This document shows, in pieces, positions 26,445-36,118 of a DNA stretch of 64,000 nt. The DNA comes from Mesorhizobium sp. CU3. Lineage in GTDB: Bacteria > Pseudomonadota > Alphaproteobacteria > Rhizobiales > Rhizobiaceae. A program made the position numbers and the translations under genes. The notes beneath the pieces are model-generated. The model ran no database searches and was not told the origin of the DNA. It saw only the letters and a program-made list of their open reading frames with translations. The DNA is taken from NCBI RefSeq assembly GCF_006442965.1, contig NZ_VFWX01000015.1, positions 96,479 through 160,478 of the forward strand, in the 5' to 3' direction. Every line of letters starts with the position of its first letter. The stretch's first letter is position 1.

Positions 26445-27413
26445 GTGACTCTGGCAGACCGTGCGATTTTGATGGCAACGGCGGCGTGGTGCCTGCTTCG
26501 CCATCCGGTGATCTGGAAAAGAACTTACGATCACAGCGGCGTCTTTCCCGATCCCGCAAGGCCGGCCTCCTATGTCGACAAGTTCCTCTGGCGCAAGATC
26601 TTCGATCACAACCCCCTCTATGTCACTGCCTGCGACAAGCTGGCGTCCAAGGACTATGCGCTCGCCCTTTGCCCCGAACTGAAAACCGCGAAGGTGTTGT
26701 GGAGCGGTCATGACGCCAAACAGATCCCGCCAGCACTGCTGGCCGGGAATGTCATGGTGAAGGCCAACCACGGCTGCCGCTGGAACATGATGGTCCGCAA
26801 CGGTGACGTCGATAGGGCGAAGCTTTTGAGACGAACCGCGCGGTGGATGCGCCATCGCTACGGCAGAAAATTCGGCGAATGGGCTTACAAGGACGCCAGA
26901 AGGCTCATCTTCGTCGAGGAGATGCTTATCCAGGATGGCGTCCCTGTTCCGCTGGAATACAAATTCCATGTCTCGAACGGGAAGACGGCCTACGTCTATG
27001 CCGCGAGACGCGATGGCCAAGGCAATGAGTTGAAGTGCCACTTCGATCGCGATGGCAATTATGCGCCGGTGCCACACGGCAGCGGCAGCCAATGGGTCAA
27101 GATCGATCTGCCGCCATCGTTTCTGCGTATGCGCGAGATCGCGGAGCGGCTCACGGCGCCGTTCGACCACATGCGCTGCGATTTCTACGAGATCGGCGGC
27201 GAGATCTATTTCTCCGAGTTCTCGGTCTATCCGCTGTCTGGAAAGGGCATCATCAATACCCGACTGCGGGATCTGGCGGGCGATAGCTGGGACATACGCC
27301 AGTCCTGGTTCCTGACGCAGCCGCAAAAGGGGTGGCGCAGGAATTACGCGGCGGCGCTGCTGCGCTGGCTTGATGCCGTCGGCCAGAAAGGCGCCAGCCA
27401 GGCAAAGCGGTGA
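26445..27413 (+). CDS. TupA-like ATP-grasp protein
   Basis: About 322 residues from GTG 26445, preferred because GAGG lies eight bases before it; an earlier ATG at 26379 would overlap the previous gene, and ATG 26472 lacks a ribosome site. The pattern of TupA-type ATP-grasp proteins is visible: a short helical lead with SYVDKFLWRKIFDHNPLYVT, the DKLASKDYA segment, VMVKANHGCRWN (nucleotide-binding strand), LIFVEEMLIQDG, LEYKFHV, and MRCDFYEIGGEIYFSEFSVYP with the metal-binding acidic residues. The family is named after a teichuronopeptide protein and is expected to ligate an amino acid or acyl-phosphate to an amine or sugar. The partner substrate could be made by the upstream enzyme. Confidence 0.7.
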   Translation: MTLADRAILMATAAWCLLRHPVIWKRTYDHSGVFPDPARPASYVDKFLWRKIFDHNPLYVTACDKLASKDYALALCPELKTAKVLWSGHDAKQIPPALLAGNVMVKANHGCRWNMMVRNGDVDRAKLLRRTARWMRHRYGRKFGEWAYKDARRLIFVEEMLIQDGVPVPLEYKFHVSNGKTAYVYAARRDGQGNELKCHFDRDGNYAPVPHGSGSQWVKIDLPPSFLRMREIAERLTAPFDHMRCDFYEIGGEIYFSEFSVYPLSGKGIINTRLRDLAGDSWDIRQSWFLTQPQKGWRRNYAAALLRWLDAVGQKGASQAKR

Positions 27414-27497
27414 TCTGGCTGGCGAGAGCCGCCTCCCCTTCCCTTCCCCTGCGGGGCGCGGCTATACTTCGACATCCGAAACACAATCTGGTGATTG

Positions 27498-28931
27498 ATG
27501 CCGCCTGAAAAAAAGGAAGTCCGTCCGTCAAGCCGGGGGGGACGCGCCCGCACGCCTGCGTTCCTGAAGAACGAACGCGGCGTGAGGAACTGGAAGGAAG
27601 CCAGCGAATGGCTGGAATGGCGCGGCATCGAGGACATAGAGTGCATCACGCCCGACCAGGCTGGCGTCGCCCGCGGCAAGATGATGCCGTCGAAGAAGTT
27701 CACTTCCAACACCTCGCTGGCGCTGCCCTCGGCGGTGTTCATGACGACGATCTCCGGCGGCTATCCCGAAGACGGCAACGGCTTCCACTACCCCGAGGAT
27801 GACGGCGACCTGAAGCTGCTCCCCGATCTGTCGACGCTGACCGTCGTGCCGTGGGAGGAAGACCCGACTGCGGCTGTGATCTGCGACCTCGTCCACCAGG
27901 ACGGACGCTCGGTCGAGTTCACGCCGCGCAACGTCCTGAAGCGCGTGCTGGCCGCCTATGACGAGCGTGGGCTCAAGCCGGTGGTGGCACCCGAAATAGA
28001 ATTCTATCTGGTACGCAAGAACCCCGACCCGGATTATCCGCTGACGCCGCCCGTCGGGCGCTCGGGACGGCCGATCGGCGGCGGCGCCGGCTATTCTATC
28101 GCCGGCGTCAACGAGTTCGACGAACTGATCGACGACATCTACCATTTCTCCGAACGGCAGGGCCTGGAGATCGATACGCTGATCCACGAGGAGGGTGCGG
28201 GCCAACTCGAGATCAACCTGCGCCACGGCAATCCGATCGAGCTCGCCGACCAGGTGTTCATGTTCAAGCGCACCATCCGCGAGGCGGCGCTGAAGCACGA
28301 GATCTACGCCACCTTCATGGCCAAGCCGATCCAGGGCCAGCCGGGCTCGGCCATGCACATCCATCAGTCGGTGGTCGACAAGAAGACCGGCAAGAACATC
28401 TTCTCGGCCGAGGACGGCTCCGAAACCGATGCGTTCTTCCATTTCATCGGCGGCATGCAGAAACATGTGCCGAACGCACTGGTGATGTTTGCGCCCTACG
28501 TCAATTCCTACCGCCGGTTGACGCAGCAGGCCTCGGCGCCGGTCAACAACAAATGGGGCTACGACAATCGCACCACCGCCTTCCGCGTGCCGCGCTCCGA
28601 TCCGGCGGCGCGGCGTGTCGAGAACCGCATCCCGTCTTCCGACGCCAATCCCTATCTGGCGTTGGCGGCCTCGCTCGCCTGCGGGCTGGTCGGCATGAAC
28701 AACAAGATCAAGGCGGAGCCGCCAGTGCTGACGACGGCCAACGCGGATGAGATCGACCTGCCGCGCGGCCTGCTGGAGGCCGTCGGCCTGTTCGAGGACG
28801 ACACGGAACTCGGCGCCATATTGGGCAAATCCTTCGCCGCCACCTACACCGCGATCAAGCGCGCCGAATTTGAGACCTTCATGGAAGTGATCAGCCCGTG
28901 GGAGCGGGAGTATCTGCTTCTCAACGTCTGA
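27498..28931 (+). CDS. puuA: Glutamine synthetase family protein, glutamate--putrescine ligase-like
   Basis: A 477-residue type I glutamine-synthetase-fold ligase. The N-terminal beta-grasp contains GIEDIECITPDQAGVARGK. Catalytic-domain motifs are IHEEGAGQLEINLRHGNP, GSAMHIHQSVVD and, near the C terminus, NSYRRL with NNKWGYDNRTTAFRVP. No adenylylation-site tail of GlnA is seen, which fits the PuuA/GlnT group. The start is taken as ATG 27498 (a TTG stands just before it); no strong ribosome site is visible, so a start further in is possible. It is followed at six bases by a PuuB-like oxidase, which strongly suggests gamma-glutamylation of putrescine as the first step of its degradation. Confidence 0.85.
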   Translation: MPPEKKEVRPSSRGGRARTPAFLKNERGVRNWKEASEWLEWRGIEDIECITPDQAGVARGKMMPSKKFTSNTSLALPSAVFMTTISGGYPEDGNGFHYPEDDGDLKLLPDLSTLTVVPWEEDPTAAVICDLVHQDGRSVEFTPRNVLKRVLAAYDERGLKPVVAPEIEFYLVRKNPDPDYPLTPPVGRSGRPIGGGAGYSIAGVNEFDELIDDIYHFSERQGLEIDTLIHEEGAGQLEINLRHGNPIELADQVFMFKRTIREAALKHEIYATFMAKPIQGQPGSAMHIHQSVVDKKTGKNIFSAEDGSETDAFFHFIGGMQKHVPNALVMFAPYVNSYRRLTQQASAPVNNKWGYDNRTTAFRVPRSDPAARRVENRIPSSDANPYLALAASLACGLVGMNNKIKAEPPVLTTANADEIDLPRGLLEAVGLFEDDTELGAILGKSFAATYTAIKRAEFETFMEVISPWEREYLLLNV

Positions 28932-28937
28932 TCCATT

Positions 28938-30224
28938 ATGACCTATCAATCCCCGATTTCGCCTGGACGGTCCTGGTACGAGGATACGGCGGGCCCTCGG
29001 CCTGACTACCCGTCGCTTGATGGTGATCGCCAATGCGAGGTCGTCATCATCGGCGGCGGCTTCACGGGCCTTTCGGCTGCGGCGCATCTCGCAAAGGCCG
29101 GGAGCAATGTCGTCCTCATCGAAGCGCATCGCTTCGGTGACGGCGCCTCGGGGCGCAATGGCGGCCAGCTTGGCACCGGTCAACGCGCCTGGGCCGAGGA
29201 ACTGGAGGCCGAGTACGGTCTGACGCGCGCCAAGGCGCTGTTCGACCTGGCGGAAGAGGCCAAGACGCATCTGCTCGACTTCGCCGCCGCCAACGATATC
29301 GAGATCGACTATATCCCTGGACAGCTGTCGGTGGCGCATAAGACGCGCTATGTCGACGACTACAAGCGCCATGCCGAGATCATGGCGAGCCGCTTCGGCT
29401 ATCCGCATGTCAGCTTCATGGATGCGGCGGAAACGGCGGAGCGGCTTGGCTCGACGCGCTATTTCGGCGGCGCGCGCGATACCGGCACCGGGCACATCCA
29501 TCCGCTGAAGCTGGTCATCGGCACTGCAAAGGTCGCCGCCGCGGCCGGCGCGCATCTGTTCGAGCAGACGCCGTCCACCGGCATCGTCTCCGGCGGAGGC
29601 AAGGTGAGGGTCACGACGCCGAAGGGCACGATTACCGCCGAGAAATGCCTGATCGCGGTCAACGCCTATGGCGGCAATCTGGAGCCGGTTAGCGCGGCGC
29701 ATATCATGCCGATCGGCTCCTTCATCGGCGCGACGGTGCCGCTCGGCGCTGCCTCCACGGTGCTGCCGGGCGGCGAGTCCGTCGACGATTCCCGCTTCGT
29801 CGTGCGCTATTTCCGCAAGTCGAAGGACGGGCGGCTCTTGTTCGGCGGCCGTGAGGTCTATGCGGTCAACGACCCGAAGGACATCCATATCCACATCCGC
29901 CGGCAGATCGCCGAGCTCTATCCGGCATTGAAGGATGTCGAGATCACGCATGGCTGGGGCGGCTATGTTGGCATCACGGTGCCCAGAAAGCCGTTCGTGC
30001 GCGAGGTGATGCCGAGGGTAATCTCGATCGGCGGCTATTCCGGCCACGGCGTCATGCTGTCCAACTTCTTCGGCAAGCTCTACGCCGAAACGGTCGCCGG
30101 CAACCGCGACCGGCTGAAGCTGATCGAGGACCTGAAAATCCCGGCTTTCCCTGGCGGCCGCCGTTTTCGCACGCCGCTGCTGTTTCTCGCGCTCAACTGG
30201 TTCGCACTGCGCGACCGGATTTAG
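28938..30224 (+). CDS. puuB: FAD-dependent oxidoreductase, gamma-glutamylputrescine oxidase-like
   Basis: A 428-residue DAO-fold flavoprotein. The FAD-binding GXGXXG is in VVIIGGGFTGLSAAAHLA (about residue 35), followed by the family pattern IEAHRFGDGASGRNGGQLGTG. A C-terminal substrate/FAD region shows RLLFGGREVYAV and THGWGGYVGITVPRKPFV. It starts six bases after the glutamine-synthetase-like gene and is the natural second step, oxidising gamma-glutamylputrescine to the aldehyde. No aldehyde dehydrogenase (PuuC) or hydrolase (PuuD) gene is adjacent. Confidence 0.88.
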   Translation: MTYQSPISPGRSWYEDTAGPRPDYPSLDGDRQCEVVIIGGGFTGLSAAAHLAKAGSNVVLIEAHRFGDGASGRNGGQLGTGQRAWAEELEAEYGLTRAKALFDLAEEAKTHLLDFAAANDIEIDYIPGQLSVAHKTRYVDDYKRHAEIMASRFGYPHVSFMDAAETAERLGSTRYFGGARDTGTGHIHPLKLVIGTAKVAAAAGAHLFEQTPSTGIVSGGGKVRVTTPKGTITAEKCLIAVNAYGGNLEPVSAAHIMPIGSFIGATVPLGAASTVLPGGESVDDSRFVVRYFRKSKDGRLLFGGREVYAVNDPKDIHIHIRRQIAELYPALKDVEITHGWGGYVGITVPRKPFVREVMPRVISIGGYSGHGVMLSNFFGKLYAETVAGNRDRLKLIEDLKIPAFPGGRRFRTPLLFLALNWFALRDRI

Positions 30225-30592
30225 AACATGATCCCGAAGCGGATATCGGGGGCCGCAAAAAGCGACGCGTTCTTCCGAAAAAACCTCTTCTTGCCAAATA
30301 CTTAGATCTTATGTCGACTCGGCAGAAAGTCATCCTCATCTCGCCTGACACTTGGTGGCAACTAGCTGCCGATTGCGGCTGGTTCCGTTGCGTTACCGTT
30401 TGAAATCCTTAATTGAATTTCGCGCGATGGCCTACTCATGCCATAATCTGCAGCGAAAGATGTCATTGTGGGCAGTTATCCGGGGATGTCGTGAGCCTGT
30501 CCGCAATGATTTCGGGACCGATGCTGATCGAGCGCCAGTATTCTGCGGCAATGATCGAAAGAACATCGGCCCGCTTGTTGGAGGTGGTTTGA
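30225..30592. other. Intergenic region with a degenerate repeat remnant
   Basis: 368 bases. CCCGA (30233-30237) and TCGGG (30246-30250) form a small hairpin right after the oxidase stop; the surrounding ACATGATCCCGAAG resembles the conserved part of common Rhizobiales palindromic elements, so it may be a decayed copy that ends the operon. The rest is AT-richer and should hold the promoter of the SH3 gene. No gene is supported. Confidence 0.4.
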
Positions 30593-31468
30593 GTGAACGA
30601 GCCCTTCAGTTTCGGTGCACCGGAACGGCAGCGCTTTACAATGCAGTTCGGCTACAATGTACGGCCGTCTTTCTGGCAGTCCATGCAGTCGAACGCGCAT
30701 CTGGTGATTGCCGGCATCGGTACCATCGCGCTGCTTGGCGTGGCCGGTGTGGCGCTGTGGTTGTCCTTGCCAGGCAATGACCGTCAAGTGGCCGCCGCCA
30801 CCTCGGTGCAAACTGTCCCGACAATTCCGGTAAAGACCACGAAGATCGCACCCGTGGCGGCCACTGTGACCGTGGCGACGACGCCGCAAGCCGCGCAGAA
30901 GGCAGACGCCGTAGCGCCGGCAAACGCCGCGCGCCAGGCCGACATCGCCGCGCTCGCTTCGAACAATCCGCGCTGGACGGCCTCTGGGGCGCAGACCCAG
31001 CCCGGTCAACCCGAGGCGCAGCCGGCCCCATCCGGTCAGGCGGCGAACCCGACGGCGGAGCAGAAGCCGACCGATACGGCCTTTGCCGAGCCCGCCGCCG
31101 CGAGCGACGCATCGACGGCGCTATCGCAGCTCGCACCTCCCACGGATGCGAAGAAGCCTGAAGACAAGATGGATAGCGCCAAAACGGCGGCCATCCCCGA
31201 AGCCAAGCCCGACGTTCCCGACGACCAGCCGGCGGCGGACAGTGCCGACACGCCCAAGCCGAAGGCGCAAAAAGCCAGCGCGGTGGCCAGCGGACGCATC
31301 CTGCGGGCTGTCACAATGCGCTCAGGCCCGAAGAAGGGCGCCGGCGCCATCACGACCGTGCCTGCGAAGGCGTCGGTGCAGGTGCTGAGCTGCAAAAAAT
31401 GGTGCGAGATCGTCTATAACGGCAAGCGCGGCTGGATCTACAAGAGCTACATCAAGACCGGCGCCTGA
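30593..31468 (+). CDS. Membrane-anchored SH3-domain protein
   Basis: 291 residues starting at GTG 30593, fixed by GGAGG eight bases before it. A short cytoplasmic N terminus, one membrane helix (about residues 35-58, LVIAGIGTIALLGVAGVALW), a long Pro/Ala/Lys/Gln-rich disordered region (about 60-220), then a bacterial SH3 domain (about 225-290) with LRAVTMRSGPKKGAGAI, SCKKWCEIVYNGKRGWIYKSY. Bacterial SH3 domains usually bind cell-wall peptides, so a periplasmic wall-associated role is likely. The 3' end overlaps by 17 bases the convergent MurF-like gene. Confidence 0.85.
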   Translation: MNEPFSFGAPERQRFTMQFGYNVRPSFWQSMQSNAHLVIAGIGTIALLGVAGVALWLSLPGNDRQVAAATSVQTVPTIPVKTTKIAPVAATVTVATTPQAAQKADAVAPANAARQADIAALASNNPRWTASGAQTQPGQPEAQPAPSGQAANPTAEQKPTDTAFAEPAAASDASTALSQLAPPTDAKKPEDKMDSAKTAAIPEAKPDVPDDQPAADSADTPKPKAQKASAVASGRILRAVTMRSGPKKGAGAITTVPAKASVQVLSCKKWCEIVYNGKRGWIYKSYIKTGA

Positions 31469-32810
31469 CACCTAATCCGCCAAGCAGCCGTCCAAAGCGG
31501 CGTTTTCGCCGCTCGAGCTTTCGGATTGCCAGGAAGGATCCATGTTCCTCGAACGGCACTTCGTACAGGCCGCAGTCCTGGCAACTCTCTTTCTTGCCGC
31601 ATGAGGGAATCCAGCATCTGACGTCGTGCGTCCAGGCAAGCGCCACCCTCTCCAGATGAAGGTTGGACGAGCTCTTCAGCAGGATCAGTTCTCCGGGGAC
31701 AGCGGTCTGCTTGATATGATCGGAAACTTCCTTCGGGGTACGAAGTTCGAGGAAACGCCCACTGTCATGGTCAGCCTTGCTGGCGCGTGAGCGATGGGCG
31801 TTATCACCGGTATAGATGACCTCGTCGGCGATATCGCGCGCAATCCCATATGCAGTGCCATACTTCCTCGACGATCCCAAATAGTCGGAGATCTGTCCGA
31901 GCACGATGCGCTTGCGCGCCGTGCTGGCCTTCCTCATCATATCCAGGGTGATACCGATCGAATGCCAGGGCGCCTTGGCCGTGTCGACGATGAATTGCGG
32001 ACCGCTATCGACCGTCAGCACCTTGCAGCGGTTCGGCAATGGCTCGAACGAAGCCAGTCTTGCCGCAACTTTCTCTGGCGGGACACCTAGCTCCAACGCC
32101 GTTGCGATCGCCGCCGCCGTGGGCAGCCAGAACTGCTCGCCTGGAAACGGTGCATGGACGTCCAGTGCCCCACCGCGCCAATGCAGCGAGAATCGCAGCA
32201 GTTCGGGATATGCGGCATGAACATCGCTGACCCGGTAGTCTGCATTGTCAGCCTGGCCGAAGGTCGCAATCCGGCATTTCACGCCGGACGCCATGCCGAG
32301 CACGAACGGATCGTCGCAATTGAGCACCGCAATTCCGTCGGACCTCAGCGCATCGACCAGCGCCCGCTTTTCCTGCGCCACAGCGTCCGGCGTCCTGAAC
32401 TTGCCCACATGCTCCAGCCTGACCATCGTCACGATCGAGACGTCCGGCTTCAGCATCTCCGCCATGCCTCGGATCGAGCCGGGTTCAAAAGCGCCGGCCT
32501 CGAAGACGACATAATCGAGCTTGCCCGCGCGATTCATCCGCTTGTAAAGCGCACGGACAAGTGCCTTGAACGTATTAGCCAGGACCTGAGTGTAGACCGT
32601 GCCGTGGCCGGCCAGAATATGCCCAAGCAAGCTCGTTGCAGTCGATTTGCCAGAGCTGCCGGTTATGCCGATGAAAGTAGCCTTGCTCCGCGCACGCGCG
32701 CGTTCTGCCCGATACCGGCGCAAACGCCAGCCCACATCGTTGCGAATGTCGCGCAGCACGACTTTACCAACCAAAAGCTTCCCCTTCCCCCGACCCGTTA
32801 TCCTTTCCAC
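31452..32810 (-). CDS. Stand-alone MurF-like Mur ligase with cysteine-rich tail
   Basis: A 452-residue Mur-ligase-fold protein. The ATP loop is GITGSSGKSTATSLLGHILA (about residue 48), followed by FEAGAFEPGSIRGMAEMLKPDV, MVRLEHVGKF, and LNCDDPFV. Further landmarks are PNRCKVL and the C-terminal region KSSSNLHLERVAL. It lacks the N-terminal UDP-binding domain of true MurF, and it carries a short tail with CWIPSCGKKESCQDCGLY, four cysteines that could bind zinc or an Fe-S cluster. Mur ligases join an amino acid or peptide to a carboxylate using ATP. It lies outside a dcw cluster, so it is probably not the housekeeping MurF. Confidence 0.8.
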   Translation of the reverse strand: MERITGRGKGKLLVGKVVLRDIRNDVGWRLRRYRAERARARSKATFIGITGSSGKSTATSLLGHILAGHGTVYTQVLANTFKALVRALYKRMNRAGKLDYVVFEAGAFEPGSIRGMAEMLKPDVSIVTMVRLEHVGKFRTPDAVAQEKRALVDALRSDGIAVLNCDDPFVLGMASGVKCRIATFGQADNADYRVSDVHAAYPELLRFSLHWRGGALDVHAPFPGEQFWLPTAAAIATALELGVPPEKVAARLASFEPLPNRCKVLTVDSGPQFIVDTAKAPWHSIGITLDMMRKASTARKRIVLGQISDYLGSSRKYGTAYGIARDIADEVIYTGDNAHRSRASKADHDSGRFLELRTPKEVSDHIKQTAVPGELILLKSSSNLHLERVALAWTHDVRCWIPSCGKKESCQDCGLYEVPFEEHGSFLAIRKLERRKRRFGRLLGGLGVRRRS

Positions 32811-32887
32811 GGACCATCAAGTCAAACCGGCAATGGGCCTAACAGCATCAACTGCACGCAGGAACGGAAAGCCCCGATGTCAGCCGC

Positions 32888-33649
32888 TCAAATACAGCGC
32901 CCGCCATCGACCTCCAGCGCGACGCCGGTGATGAAGGCGGCCTCGTCCGAGGCCAGCCAGAGCGCCGCGTTGGCGATGTCGAGCGGCGTCGAAAGCCGGC
33001 CGAGCGGGATCGAGGCGCGGAATTTCTCGCGGATCTCGGGCGTGTCGGCGCCCATGAATTTTTCCAGCATGCCGGTCTCGCCGGCGACCGGGCACAGGCA
33101 GTTGACGCGGATGTTCTTCGGCGCCAGTTCGACCGCCATCGACTTGGTGGCGGTGATCGCCCAGCCCTTCGAGGCATTGTACCAGGTCAGGCCCGGGCGC
33201 GGCCTGAGCCCGGCCGTCGAGGCCGTCGTCAGGATGACGCCGCCGCCCTGCCGATCCATGATCGGCACGACCGCAAGCGCTGCATGGTAGATCGCCTTCA
33301 TGTTGACGGCGGTGATCAGATCGAAAGTCTCTTCGTCGACGCCGAGCAAGTCGCCGTTGCGGTGCGTGTACCCCGCATTGTTGACCATGATGTCGATGCG
33401 ACCGAAGGCGCTCTCGGCGGCATAGACCATCTCGTCGAATTCCGAGCGCAGCGACACGTCGGTCTGGGTCCAGATCGCGTTGGCGCCGATCTCCTTGGCG
33501 ACCCGCTCGGCGCCCCTGACATTGAGGTCGGCGACGACGACGCGCGCGCCTTCCTCGGCGAAGCGCTTCGCCATGCCTTCGCCGAAACCCGACGCCGCTC
33601 CCGTTATGATGGCGACCTTTCCTTCCAGACGCATGTTTTTCCCGCTCAT
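32888..33649 (-). CDS. SDR family NAD(P)-dependent oxidoreductase
   Basis: A 253-residue classical short-chain dehydrogenase. The cofactor motif is TGAASGFGEGMAKRFAEEG, the NNAG-type strand is MVNNAGYTH, and the active site is the Ser in LTTASTAGL with YNASK. The C terminus FITGVALEVDGGRCI is typical. MRLEG at 33634 is an alternative start. FabG-like or polyol/sugar dehydrogenase activity is likely; the substrate is unknown. It is divergent from zwf. Confidence 0.88.
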   Translation of the reverse strand: MSGKNMRLEGKVAIITGAASGFGEGMAKRFAEEGARVVVADLNVRGAERVAKEIGANAIWTQTDVSLRSEFDEMVYAAESAFGRIDIMVNNAGYTHRNGDLLGVDEETFDLITAVNMKAIYHAALAVVPIMDRQGGGVILTTASTAGLRPRPGLTWYNASKGWAITATKSMAVELAPKNIRVNCLCPVAGETGMLEKFMGADTPEIREKFRASIPLGRLSTPLDIANAALWLASDEAAFITGVALEVDGGRCI

Positions 33650-33889
33650 TGGACCGAGATATCTCCCTTAGCTTTCGTCACATTCACGTTCTATGCTGCG
33701 AGCGCGAACGCTTCCGTGGGCCCGTCGCTGGCCGACAGCCCGTCGTTGGCGCGAGTGTCAGGGAGATAGGTGGACCGATGCAAGTGCAAGCGATTGGTCC
33801 TCACATGTGACACCATGGCACTGGAAAATTTAAATCGATTAGAATATACCACCCACGCTGCCGGTGACCGGCATCAAATCGGACAGACC

Positions 33890-35340
<1,451 letters not shown>

Positions 35341-35359
<19 letters not shown>

Positions 35360-36057
35360 GCGAGCCCCGCTTCGCCTGGAACGGCTTCGCCGACCGCCCG
35401 GAGTTGGCGGCAGCGCTTGCCGGCCACGTCGCCGGACGGCTGACCAAGGCGATCGCCGACCGCGGAACCGCCCTGCTCGCCGTCTCCGGCGGCACGACGC
35501 CGGCGAAATTCTTCGCGGCACTCTCGGCCATCCCGATCGCCTGGGACAAGGTGATCGTGACGCTGGTCGACGAGCGTTTCGTGCCGCCTTCCTCGCCACG
35601 CTCCAATGCCGGGCTGGTGGCGGCCAACCTTTTGCAGAACCAGGCCAAGGCGGCGCGCTTCGTGCCGCTCTACCATGAGGCCGAAAGCATCGAGGCGGCG
35701 GCGGCTAGCGACAGCGAGGCGCTGCGGTCGCTGCCCTGGCCGCTCGACGTGGTGATCCTCGGCATGGGCGGCGACGGCCATACCGCCTCGTTCTTCCCGG
35801 ATGCCGGCAATCTCGACGAACTGCTCGACCCAGCCTCGCAACGGATCGTCATTCCGGTGCATGCGGCGAGCGGCGGCGAGCCACGGCTGACGCTGTCGAT
35901 GGCGCGCATCGTCGCCGCCGGCTTCATCGCGCTGCATATCGAGAGCGAGGACAAGCGCACGGCATTCGACGCTGCGTTGGGGCCTGGCGCGGAAAAGCCC
36001 ATTCGCAGGGTGATCGAGGCGGCGCCGATACCAGTAGAGGTATTCTGGGCACCCTGA
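35341..36057 (+). CDS. pgl: 6-phosphogluconolactonase
   Basis: A 238-residue DevB/Pgl-type lactonase hydrolysing 6-phosphogluconolactone. Key segments are LAVSGGTTPAKFFAAL, VTLVDERFVPPSSPRSNAGL and LGMGGDGHTASFFP. It overlaps the zwf end by 19 bases, so translation is coupled, and the edd start follows at 61 bases. Confidence 0.95.
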
Positions 36058-36118
36058 TTGCAACATGACGGCCCTGATGGCGCCGGGAGGACGCCTGCTG
36101 GGTTTGAAAGGACGGACC

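Noticed and set aside
27528..30047. 839-codon open frame on the minus strand opposite puuA/puuB-like genes
   Set aside because: GC-rich antisense shadow; the plus strand has two clear enzymes and the antisense product is Arg/His/Asp-rich without family features.
33770..33889. Longer start for glucose-6-phosphate dehydrogenase
   Set aside because: The extra 40 residues have no family similarity and lie in the divergent promoter; ATG 33890 gives the standard N terminus.
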